From positions 1 through 20,247 of the IMG/VR virus record IMGVR_UViG_3300043448_000123: DNA of 20,247 bases; one strand, given 5' to 3'. Source of the stretch: a virus. Numbering within the stretch: the first letter of the stretch is position 1; every line of letters starts with the position of its first letter. Positions 1-5,261 of the stretch are shown one piece after another. A model generated the notes under the pieces. The model was given only the letters and a program-made list of their open reading frames with translations. It was not told the origin of the DNA and searched no databases. The translations under genes and the position numbers were made by a program.

Positions 1-28
1 GGTATGTCTGCCTAACTTTTTCTTAGGC

Positions 29-289
29 TTACCACTTGCGACTATTTTTAATTGCTTTGCGTTTTGCGTTTCCATATTTAGCCCCTCTTGAATAGTTACA
101 ACTTGCACATGCTGGTTTCAATGACCCAACCCAAAGTTCCGGTGACGGAAAGGAATCAATGGGTGGGTCATGGTCTAGCGTGGTTGCAACAGCCTTTTTA
201 CAATAAAAACATAGTGGCTTTTGTGCCAAAACCATTTCTCTTATTTTTTTGTAATTACCGTTGTATTTTCTACTTTTTAATGTTTTCAT
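29..289 (-). CDS. HNH endonuclease
   Basis: An 86-residue HNH nuclease. A first CxxC pair (C27, C30) is followed by the catalytic D39-H40, a second CxxC pair (C61, C64) and N65 in LKPACASCNYSRG. This is the zinc-stabilised beta-beta-alpha-metal fold. The N-terminus is strongly basic, as expected for DNA binding. In HK97-type phages a small HNH protein next to the terminase genes nicks DNA and helps cos cleavage and packaging. Here it is the last gene in the direction of transcription before the left edge, consistent with terminase genes lying just beyond it. The ATG has no clear SD: the 20 bases upstream are almost pure A/T. Family assignment is firm; the packaging role is inferred from what is known of the family. 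Confidence 0.88.
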   Translation of the reverse strand: MKTLKSRKYNGNYKKIREMVLAQKPLCFYCKKAVATTLDHDPPIDSFPSPELWVGSLKPACASCNYSRGAKYGNAKRKAIKNSRKW

Positions 290-399
290 AAAAAATATTT
301 ATTTTTTTCCAAATGTTTTTGGCTTCGCCGGGGAGAGAGAAACGCAGAACGGCGGCGTATTACGCAAGCGCAATTTATTAGGAAAAAACCGCATATTAT
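290..399. other. Non-coding region with GC-rich core between HNH and beta-rich protein
   Basis: This 110-bp stretch has no ORF with a usable start. It is A/T homopolymer-rich next to the HNH start (about 290-315). It then turns abruptly GC-rich from about 321 to 371, including GGCTTCGCC, a purine run GGGGAGAGAGAAA and the near-palindrome GCGTA-T-TACGC at 355-365. It is A/T-rich again beside the upstream gene. I see no stem followed by a T-run on either strand. A cos or packaging site is one possibility given the neighbouring HNH gene; a promoter or processing region is another. Confidence 0.4.
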
Positions 400-657
400 T
401 TAATCTACTTTGCTAATCAGCACATGCAATGTACCAGTGCCACCGGCAGTAACAGCCCAAAGATCTTCACCATCTACTAATGACAACCTAACTTCATCAC
501 CATTATCCATAATGTAGCCATTAGTTGATGTAACTCCACTGTTACCAATAAACACTTCATGCTTAGCGTGCAACAGCACATCCCTTGTTACATTATCAAC
601 GCTAATGATTGATTGACTTGTACCTGTTACTGTTACCTGGCTAGTTATTATTGCCAT
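400..657 (-). CDS. Small beta-rich protein, possible virion decoration-like protein
   Basis: I do not recognise a named family. The 85-residue product begins MAIITSQVTVTGTSQSII and continues as alternating short hydrophobic strands with Gly, Asn and Asp turns, ending GTGTLHVLISKVD. There is no signal peptide or membrane segment. The pattern suggests a compact beta-sandwich, like many small phage head-decoration or attachment proteins, but this is inference from sequence texture. A longer frame with an upstream start exists, but the ATG at 657 is preceded by AGGA eight bases away, so I chose it. It overlaps the end of the glycosyltransferase gene by 17 bases, which suggests translational coupling and possibly a functional link such as being its substrate. 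Confidence 0.6.
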   Translation of the reverse strand: MAIITSQVTVTGTSQSIISVDNVTRDVLLHAKHEVFIGNSGVTSTNGYIMDNGDEVRLSLVDGEDLWAVTAGGTGTLHVLISKVD

Positions 658-1375
658 TGATCTGTTCCTCACTTTGTAATCTAGCACGCCTGAACCGCGC
701 AAAATCTGTATGTTGCTTCTTACCTATCCACATCTTGCGTTGATGTTCCATCTGCACACCAGTATGAGCATACAGTTTATACCCAAAACTCTTAGCCCTA
801 ATGCACCACAACAGATCTTCACCAACCCATTCATGGTGCAGTGGCATATCCTGATAGAAGCACCACTTATCTCCCTGATGTGTTTGATCCGCTTCTTTTA
901 CAAACCTTTCAAACACTGACCTATGCACAATGATTGCACCTGTACCAGCCGCATCTACTTCAATCACACTATCTTCTTCATAATCATGTACTGCATATAA
1001 CCCATTGTCTGTACCCAACTTAAATATGCAAGGCACTGGTTCTAGGTATAACTCACCCACTTCCCAACCACCATGCACTACACCTGACACAATAGGCCGC
1101 TCATCCTTATCGGCGGCCGCTACTAACTTCTTAAAATGATCAATAGTAAATCTTTGATCTGTATCTATCTGCAATAGCCAATCATCAGTTGTTTTGTTTA
1201 AGAAGGTTGCAACTATCTGATTACGCAATCTGCTAATAACACCTGATCCTTGTAGGCTAATAAACTGCCCTAATTGCTTTTGTGATCTAGCCACATCTAA
1301 AATGCTTGTCATGAAATCAGTGACCACATAACCAGGTGATGTTATGCCTATTGTAATTTTCTCTGTATCTTTCAA
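641..1375 (-). CDS. Glycosyltransferase, GT-A fold (family 2-like)
   Basis: The protein of about 244 residues looks like a GT-A-fold glycosyltransferase of the kind found in phage accessory regions. A first beta strand (ITIGITSPGYV) is followed by a conserved RLRNQIVATFL helix and the metal/nucleotide-sugar motif QIDTDQRF (DTD near residue 72). A later catalytic-loop segment EWVGEDLLWCIRAKSFGYKL (GED near 186) leads to a metal-ligand-type His in MEHQR. The probable start is TTG at 1375, six bases after AAGAAGGG. An in-frame TTG at 1381 has the SD almost touching it. The gene overlaps the end of the upstream transglycosylase-like gene by 4 bases. It may modify virion proteins, host surface glycans or DNA; the donor and acceptor cannot be read from sequence. 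Confidence 0.75.
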   Translation of the reverse strand: MKDTEKITIGITSPGYVVTDFMTSILDVARSQKQLGQFISLQGSGVISRLRNQIVATFLNKTTDDWLLQIDTDQRFTIDHFKKLVAAADKDERPIVSGVVHGGWEVGELYLEPVPCIFKLGTDNGLYAVHDYEEDSVIEVDAAGTGAIIVHRSVFERFVKEADQTHQGDKWCFYQDMPLHHEWVGEDLLWCIRAKSFGYKLYAHTGVQMEHQRKMWIGKKQHTDFARFRRARLQSEEQINGNNN

Positions 1376-1875
1376 TGCCAACCCTTCTTCTTAAAATGAT
1401 CTAATGCTTTACAGGCGTTAATTACACCATCATCAGTATAGCCATAGCGATTGCCAATATATTTGAAGCCCCACTGCAATTGCTTAATTCCTGATGCAGT
1501 TTTCAGATATGTAGATCTACCTTGTGGAATCCCATAATGGCTACCGTTTTTAGCCTTTGGGTCAAACCGGCTTTCATGGTGATATAAATCAATTAAACAA
1601 TAAGTTTGATCCACATCATTTAATTCAATTGCTATGTACTGTTTGTAATGTTTTGGTTTATAGTGTGGAAGCCCAAAAGCGGGTTTTATATTTATCAATA
1701 ATATTATTAAAACTAATAAAACTGTTTTTAGTTTTTTATTTGATACCTGGGTAACTTGGTTTTTAGGAAAGCCCCCCCTACCCCCCCAAATTAAATTTAG
1801 GTAGGTAAGGAAGTCTGACACCTGGTATAACCGGCCTTCAGTGTAAGCCCCCACAAAGCGGCGTAAAGATAACAT
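1372..1875 (-). CDS. Secreted lytic transglycosylase-like protein
   Basis: The C-terminal ~95 residues resemble the compact SLT/lysozyme-like domain of actinobacterial secreted proteins. Features are YCLIDLYHHESRFDP with candidate catalytic E101, then HYGIPQGR, SGIKQLQWGFKYIGNRYG and ACKALDHFKKKGWH. Such enzymes cleave the glycan strands of peptidoglycan. Residues 47-68 (KKLKTVLLVLIILLINIKPAFG) form a strong signal peptide or membrane anchor. It is preceded by 46 unusual residues encoded across two runs of seven G. The ATG at 1875 has GGGG five bases upstream, and no better in-frame start lies nearer the signal peptide. The N-terminal extension may be atypical, may be bypassed by internal initiation, or may mark slippage in the G tracts. 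It lies far from the main lysis cassette, so a role in superinfection, entry or auxiliary lysis is open. Confidence 0.68.
   Translation of the reverse strand: MLSLRRFVGAYTEGRLYQVSDFLTYLNLIWGGRGGFPKNQVTQVSNKKLKTVLLVLIILLINIKPAFGLPHYKPKHYKQYIAIELNDVDQTYCLIDLYHHESRFDPKAKNGSHYGIPQGRSTYLKTASGIKQLQWGFKYIGNRYGYTDDGVINACKALDHFKKKGWH
1772..1787 (-). repeat. G7-TA-G7 tract on the mRNA strand (G-quadruplex candidate)
   Basis: The plus strand reads seven C, TA, seven C; the transcript therefore carries GGGGGGG-UA-GGGGGGG. Each G7 can supply two GGG tracts with a one-base loop, so this element alone meets the usual G-quadruplex pattern. Further G5 runs lie just upstream in the same transcript (complements of 1850-1854 and 1881-1885). 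Such tracts are striking in an AT-rich genome. The site lies between the start codon and the signal-peptide codons of the transglycosylase-like gene. Confidence 0.6.
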
Positions 1876-1898
1876 ACAATCCCCCTAAGATGTAACTC

Positions 1899-2003
1899 TT
1901 AAAATGCGGCGTGTTTGGCTTTATCTAAAATTTGGCAGGTAAGGCACGGATCATCTCTCATAATCCATGCCCCACACTTATTGCATCTGATTGGTTCGCT
2001 CAT
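1899..2003 (-). CDS. 34-residue zinc-ribbon protein
   Basis: This tiny ORF begins MSEPIRCNKCGAWIMRDDPC and ends CQILDKAKHAAF. It contains CxxC (C7, C10) and CxxC (C20, C23) pairs, the four cysteines of a minimal zinc ribbon. The start ATG at 2003 has a GGAAAGAG purine SD a few bases upstream. It overlaps the last 26 bases of the nuclease gene in another frame, matching the compact overlaps used elsewhere in this block. The function is unknown; it may act as an adapter for protein or nucleic-acid binding. The regular cysteine spacing and SD make it likely real despite its length. Confidence 0.62.
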   Translation of the reverse strand: MSEPIRCNKCGAWIMRDDPCLTCQILDKAKHAAF

Positions 2004-2484
2004 GCGCTCTTTCCAATAGGACATCAACCATCTCTAAGAATGGCCTACACTCACGCTTTTGAACCATATAGAACCTATCTTCATGATCCCTTTGTGCATC
2101 ATAATAGGTTCTTATTGTCCATTTAGGCTTTGTGCTAACTGGTATAGCAAACAGGTGATGGGTTGTCTGACTAATTATCACATAGGCAAAAGGTTTGACC
2201 ATCTTGCTATCAAAGCCGCTAACCGTATCCACAATCAGTGGATTGTGTGGAAAGTCATCAACATCCCTAAAACTTCTGCTACTACTTTTAACTTCTAATA
2301 CAAGCCCATCAACTATGACATCCTTTTCATTTTTGGTCTTATCTTGTATTTCCATTAAATTGCTAGCCATTGTAAATTCAGGTACTTCTACCCCTGGTAT
2401 TCCAAAACTGGTTAAAAGATCGGCCACATAAAGATTATAGCCATGACCTTCTAACATTGCTTTGTGATAATTAAATTTACCCAT
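1978..2484 (-). CDS. PD-(D/E)xK-type nuclease (predicted recombination exonuclease)
   Basis: The 168-residue protein opens FNYHKAMLEGHGYNLYVADLL, a helix resembling the N-terminal element of small Holliday-resolvase/restriction-fold nucleases. It then shows KDVIVDGLVLEVKSSSRSF. D55, E64 and K66 form the D-(x)n-ExK catalytic signature. A later beta-rich half (AYVIISQTTHHLFAIPVST) completes a restriction-endonuclease-like core. It sits two genes downstream of the predicted single-strand annealing protein, separated only by a 55-codon zinc-ribbon ORF. This matches the common phage pairing of an exonuclease with an annealing protein for homologous recombination. Whether it is an exonuclease, a resolvase or another endonuclease cannot be decided from sequence. 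The start ATG overlaps the preceding stop by 8 bases. Confidence 0.68.
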   Translation of the reverse strand: MGKFNYHKAMLEGHGYNLYVADLLTSFGIPGVEVPEFTMASNLMEIQDKTKNEKDVIVDGLVLEVKSSSRSFRDVDDFPHNPLIVDTVSGFDSKMVKPFAYVIISQTTHHLFAIPVSTKPKWTIRTYYDAQRDHEDRFYMVQKRECRPFLEMVDVLLERAHERTNQMQ

Positions 2485-2644
2485 TGGTTATAGCCATACA
2501 TCTAGGACATGTGCCATCTGACAAGATCCTGGGATCATCACACCACACGCAACGCAAGTGATCAGGTACAAACTCATTGACCACACCACTATCAGTAAAT
2601 GTAGATTTAAGACCATCAGGTCTAATAATTTCTAACTCACCCAT
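2477..2644 (-). CDS. 55-residue zinc-ribbon protein
   Basis: This small ORF encodes an N-terminal segment MGELEIIRPDG, then HLRCVWCDDPRILSDGTCPR and C49. The CxxC pairs (C32/C35 and C46/C49) form a zinc ribbon near the C-terminus. Its ATG overlaps the stop of the annealing-protein gene (AATGGGTGA) and its own stop overlaps the ATG of the nuclease gene (AATGGGTAA), so it is wedged between a recombination pair. Both junctions share the AATGGGT string. It may be a cofactor of the two neighbours; this is inferred from position only. Confidence 0.66.
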   Translation of the reverse strand: MGELEIIRPDGLKSTFTDSGVVNEFVPDHLRCVWCDDPRILSDGTCPRCMAITNG

Positions 2645-3374
2645 TAGTTACCTGCTCTTTGAAATACCACTTTCCATCTTTGCTTAGAGTTGCCCATCTA
2701 GCCTGGCAACCTTTAGGGCAGGTGTAACCGTAGTACGGTGTGCCACGACCCTTTGCAATGCCCTGTTTAAGAATCATTTGGCCATGATCGCAATATTGAA
2801 CTGCCGGTATATCTGATGCAACTGCATCAACTACCTGATCCAAACTCATTGGTGTTGGATCTACATCAGGCTTTTTTTCTTCTTCAAATTGATGGCGCAT
2901 AATTCTTTCCATCAATGCTGACTTACTGCCGGGTTGCCCATAGATAGCCTTTGGCATAGGCGTGCTTTCAGGTGTCCTAGATAGCAATTCAGAATTTAAT
3001 TCTTCAGTAGGTGTAACTGCCCAGGTCTGCCTGTTCTTAGCCGCAATCACTTCTTGCTTTGATGCAATCCTTTTTGTGGATGTTTTCATTGCCGCGATTA
3101 TTGCGCGACCCCATGCAGAAGTTTCACACACCATAAGTTCAGAACCAACTGTCATGCCTTTACCTGGGATTTGTTCCCAGGCACATGCAACACCAGGCCT
3201 TACATCATGTGGATCACGGTAACAAGCGGCTGTATAAACAATGTAAGTTTTATCTGCTACTTGTACGATCTCATAAGGTTTATTTGGGTTATACGGTTGC
3301 AGTGATGCTTCCGGATATAACTCTTTAAGTTGAGCAATACGCTCAGCCACATCAACATAATCATTCATGTTCAT
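2637..3374 (-). CDS. Predicted single-strand annealing / recombination protein with C-terminal zinc ribbon
   Basis: The N-terminal ~110 residues (VAERIAQLKELYPEASLQPY, YIVYTAACYRDP, AWEQIPGKG) lead to the motif CETSAWGRAIIAA at 83-95. ETSAxGRA is a hallmark of a widespread set of phage proteins related to the ERF/Sak-type annealing proteins, often encoded beside recombination nucleases. Residues 110-190 are low-complexity and probably disordered. The last 50 residues hold a zinc-ribbon candidate with C195, H197, C219 and C223, followed by aromatic strands (KWYFKEQ). The product likely coats and anneals single-stranded DNA during replication and recombination. The nuclease gene two ORFs downstream supports this. 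The family call rests on motif recall, not on a profile search. The start ATG overlaps the upstream stop (TAATG). Confidence 0.6.
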   Translation of the reverse strand: MNMNDYVDVAERIAQLKELYPEASLQPYNPNKPYEIVQVADKTYIVYTAACYRDPHDVRPGVACAWEQIPGKGMTVGSELMVCETSAWGRAIIAAMKTSTKRIASKQEVIAAKNRQTWAVTPTEELNSELLSRTPESTPMPKAIYGQPGSKSALMERIMRHQFEEEKKPDVDPTPMSLDQVVDAVASDIPAVQYCDHGQMILKQGIAKGRGTPYYGYTCPKGCQARWATLSKDGKWYFKEQVTNG

Positions 3375-3667
3375 TAGTTATTTTCCCTGTCCCAAAGGCT
3401 GACAACCTTTTCCATTAAGTAATCATTATCTTCCTGCAATTGCTTTGTACGCAATGTTGGATGATTAGTTGTTGGATAATTACTTACTGTATATTTTTGT
3501 ACCTTCACACTTGCTTGTCTTGTATCGGCACTGCCGCGTTTGTAGCCACTCTTGAAACCTTTATCGTAGCCATTTTCAACTGCAATAATCCAGGTTGCAA
3601 CTAATAACAGTGCAACTAAGGTAAATAGGATTATTACCATTAACCAACCGTATATTTCATAGTTCAT
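3374..3667 (-). CDS. Small single-pass membrane protein
   Basis: The 97-residue protein has one clear membrane helix (WLMVIILFTLVALLLVATW, about residues 8-27) right at the N-terminus. A positively charged juxtamembrane segment (YDKGFKSGYKRG) follows, then a polar tail that ends in a short charged helix (KQLQEDNDYLMEKVV). The likely topology is N-out, C-in. I recognise no family; similar small anchors are frequent in actinobacteriophage early regions. It overlaps the upstream gene by 11 bases and uses an AGGAAG sequence as SD. Function unknown; superinfection exclusion or membrane attachment of replication proteins are guesses. Confidence 0.7.
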   Translation of the reverse strand: MNYEIYGWLMVIILFTLVALLLVATWIIAVENGYDKGFKSGYKRGSADTRQASVKVQKYTVSNYPTTNHPTLRTKQLQEDNDYLMEKVVSLWDRENN

Positions 3668-3857
3668 ATTTCACCGCTTCCTTGAACTTGTCTAACCAAT
3701 AGGCTTCAACCATTTTGGCTGATAACCTTCCTCTAACCTGATGTGCGCCAATAGCCTTCTTAGCGTGTTGTCTGATTAGAGAAGCCTTAACAAAATGCTT
3801 ACGCTTTTCATCAACATAAGCACCTGATTGTTTATCGTATTTAACTAATTCCAACAC
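3657..3857 (-). CDS. Hypothetical 66-residue basic protein
   Basis: A small Lys/Arg-rich protein (RKHFVKASLIRQHAKKAIGA) predicted to be mainly helical, with no membrane segment and no cysteine. It begins with GTG at 3857, preceded by AAAGG a few bases upstream, and overlaps the end of the Prim-Pol gene by 13 bases. The strong basic helices and the position between a primase-like gene and the annealing protein suggest nucleic-acid binding, but no family is recognised. Confidence 0.6.
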   Translation of the reverse strand: MLELVKYDKQSGAYVDEKRKHFVKASLIRQHAKKAIGAHQVRGRLSAKMVEAYWLDKFKEAVKYEL

Positions 3858-4330
3858 ATCACCTTTTCTAATTCAGCCGGTAATTCCACCGGATCAACAT
3901 TATTTATTACCTGATAGATAGAACCATTTGGGTGTATAGATGGTGGAAGCACTACATAGCCTTTGTGCTTAATATCTATACCAGGTATTACCTTGCCTTT
4001 GAATTGCTTACTCTTATCTGCAAGATAATAAAAGTGATAGCCATTGTCTGTTTTAACTGTATGGGTATTACTGGTTACACATAACCGCCTATAAGATTCC
4101 CATAAAGTTCTTGATGCAATATTGCGTATATCAAAATCCAACACAACTAGATTTGATTGTGCAATTGCTAGGCCAATATTTAGATCAGGTTTGCTGAACC
4201 ATCTTTCAATCTGTTTAATGTCCAAGGTTGCATCTAGGTAGCCATGTCGTAAGCATGGTGCAGGTTCTTTGGATTGTGGTTTTAATGGCATCACAAACCA
4301 ACCCTTTTCTGCATACGCTACGGCGTTCAT
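3845..4330 (-). CDS. Stand-alone Prim-Pol domain (bifunctional DNA primase/polymerase N-terminal type)
   Basis: The 161 residues cover just the primase-polymerase domain of the archaeo-eukaryotic primase superfamily. Motifs in order: GWFVMPLKPQSKEPAP near the start, HGYLDATLD, NIGLAIAQSNLVVLDFD with catalytic D65 and D67, DNGYHFYY with H99, then PGIDIKHKGYVVLPPSIHPN with D119 and H133. The family usually fuses this domain to a helicase or other C-terminal region; here the frame stops right after it. It may prime or extend DNA for phage replication with a host helicase or a phage helicase outside the window. The ATG overlaps the upstream stop (ATGA). Confidence 0.82.
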   Translation of the reverse strand: MNAVAYAEKGWFVMPLKPQSKEPAPCLRHGYLDATLDIKQIERWFSKPDLNIGLAIAQSNLVVLDFDIRNIASRTLWESYRRLCVTSNTHTVKTDNGYHFYYLADKSKQFKGKVIPGIDIKHKGYVVLPPSIHPNGSIYQVINNVDPVELPAELEKVMCWN

Positions 4331-4602
4331 AAAGCACCACCAAATACACTATCTGCCCACTCACTAATATCTATATCTCTAAAATAAGTAGTTTGTGTTT
4401 CTTCATCATGTATTTCAATTTTTTCAGGTATTACTATTGTTAATTCAGAATTGATTAAATTACCCAAATCAGCAGTTTTTAATTTAGTAATATCTACTAT
4501 TTCACTACACACTTCATTTACTAGATCATCACCATTACTGTCTGATTCTATTTCGGCCACAATTTTTACTTTTGCCCACACACTAATTCTTTGAGTATTC
4601 AT
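4327..4602 (-). CDS. Hypothetical acidic protein, 91 residues
   Basis: No family recognised. The protein begins with a beta strand (ISVWAKVKIVAEIE) and continues with an acidic segment (SDSNGDDLVNEVCSEI), a Lys/Leu segment and an acidic C-terminal part (EKIEIHDEETQTTYFRDIDI). No membrane segment or cysteine pair is visible. It sits in the same overlapping gene string as the HicB-like gene and the Prim-Pol gene: its ATG overlaps the upstream stop in TAATG and its stop overlaps the downstream ATG. Confidence 0.62.
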   Translation of the reverse strand: MNTQRISVWAKVKIVAEIESDSNGDDLVNEVCSEIVDITKLKTADLGNLINSELTIVIPEKIEIHDEETQTTYFRDIDISEWADSVFGGAL

Positions 4603-4808
4603 TAGTGGTTCACCTTTTGATTCTGTACATACTCAGCCAATAAACCAAACAATTTAGATTTTAATCTACGCACCGCATCATCAGGTGTTTTACCATAAGA
4701 TGAAAAATGACCCAATACATTTGATGTTGATGCAACATAATTATCTTGTTCTTTTGCGTAATGAAAATCAATCTTAGTTTGCAATACGCTTTCAATTGTT
4801 GTTAGCAT
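4602..4808 (-). CDS. HicB-like small protein (orphan)
   Basis: The 68-residue sequence has the pattern of the HicB partial RNase-H-like fold: a strand IDFHYAKEQDNYVASTSNV, the loop LGHFSSYGKTPDDAVRRL, then a C-terminal helix. The GxTxxdAxxxL signature is typical of HicB antitoxins. No HicA-like toxin (a small double-stranded-RNA-binding-like protein with a catalytic His) is adjacent, and no helix-turn-helix or ribbon-helix-helix extension follows, so this is a solo domain. Solo HicB-like proteins are common in phages and may neutralise host toxins or bind RNA. The start is supported by GGAAGG seven bases upstream. It overlaps the zinc-ribbon ORF by 17 bases. Confidence 0.55.
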   Translation of the reverse strand: MLTTIESVLQTKIDFHYAKEQDNYVASTSNVLGHFSSYGKTPDDAVRRLKSKLFGLLAEYVQNQKVNH

Positions 4809-4953
4809 TGTTTATCCTTCCCTTCATTCTTGAACATCTGTCACAACGCCATTCACTAATCATTGGTCTAATTGATATTGCGCAATTTAACCAACATGTT
4901 TCCATATTACATTTATCGCACCAACGCATATCAGTTGCCATAAGTACTTTCAT
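4792..4953 (-). CDS. 53-residue zinc-ribbon protein
   Basis: This ORF encodes MKVLMATDMRWCDKCNMETC followed by a short linker and WRCDRCSRMKGR. The CxxC pairs are C12/C15 and C37/C40, with extra cysteines C20 and C24 between them. It starts at an ATG overlapping the upstream stop (TAATG) and ends 17 bases inside the HicB-like gene. The C-terminal part is basic. The four-cysteine arrangement marks a zinc ribbon; the partner and function are unknown. Confidence 0.62.
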   Translation of the reverse strand: MKVLMATDMRWCDKCNMETCWLNCAISIRPMISEWRCDRCSRMKGRINNANNN

Positions 4954-5165
4954 TATTTGGCCATCCAAACCCTAGGATCAGTACCGGCACAACCTTCACA
5001 CCAATCAATGACTTCAGAAGCAAATTTCCATAATCTTGTTTTATTATCACTTTGAATTAAAAAACCATGATTGTTACAAATTAAAGCGTACTTGCCGCCA
5101 TCTGTAACACAATCAGCATAATCAAGAATTACTGTTGTATTGCTTACATTTTTTGCTTTTAACAT
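4953..5165 (-). CDS. Small metal-binding-type protein, 70 residues
   Basis: The protein shows GGKYALICNNHGFLIQSDNK (C30 and H33, spaced CxxH), then a helix containing RLWKFASEVIDWCEGC with C56 and C59. Together these form a plausible C-x2-H / C-x2-C zinc site. Proteins with this G-K-W/Y-x3-C-x2-H ... WCExC pattern recur as uncharacterised ORFs in actinobacteria and their phages. It is the first gene of the early-type string after the 96-bp intergenic region and has a very strong SD (GGAAGGGG, five bases from the ATG), suggesting high expression. Confidence 0.68.
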   Translation of the reverse strand: MLKAKNVSNTTVILDYADCVTDGGKYALICNNHGFLIQSDNKTRLWKFASEVIDWCEGCAGTDPRVWMAK

Positions 5166-5192
5166 TTTAACCCCTTCCGGTTAATTGCTTTT

Positions 5193-5232
5193 ACAAATGC
5201 AATTAAACACCATAGGGCTGACAAATGCAATT
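5193..5232. repeat. 12-bp direct repeat ACAAATGCAATT in an intergenic region
   Basis: Two perfect copies lie at 5193-5204 and 5221-5232, starts 28 bases apart. The 96-bp gap around them (5166-5261) separates the phosphoesterase gene from the first gene of the small-gene string. On the minus strand each copy reads AATTGCATTTGT. Two equal sites on roughly the same helical face, upstream of a string of genes with a strong first SD, look like an operator, but no regulator is identified. Confidence 0.45.
5202..5230 (-). promoter_or_regulatory. Candidate promoter for the small-gene string
   Basis: On the minus strand TTGCAT (5230-5225) is followed, after exactly 17 bases, by TTTAAT (5207-5202), which matches five of six positions of the -10 consensus; the -35 matches only about three of six. 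It sits about 40 bases upstream of the ATG at 5165 and overlaps the direct repeats. A housekeeping-type promoter under repeat-bound control is plausible, but the -35 box is weak. Confidence 0.28.
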
Positions 5233-5261
5233 GCCAGGCACGGCGTGTTGTGTGATCTACC

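Noticed and set aside
10-28. Hairpin GCCTAA/TTAGGC right after the HNH gene as a terminator
   Set aside because: Only 6 bp with a 7-base loop, and no T-run follows on the minus strand.
355-365. GCGTATTACGC palindrome as an RNA hairpin
   Set aside because: A one-base loop cannot close; as DNA it may still be a binding site, but there is only one copy.
4327-4808. A HicA/HicB toxin-antitoxin pair formed with the 91-residue neighbour
   Set aside because: The neighbour is acidic and lacks the short basic fold and catalytic His of HicA.
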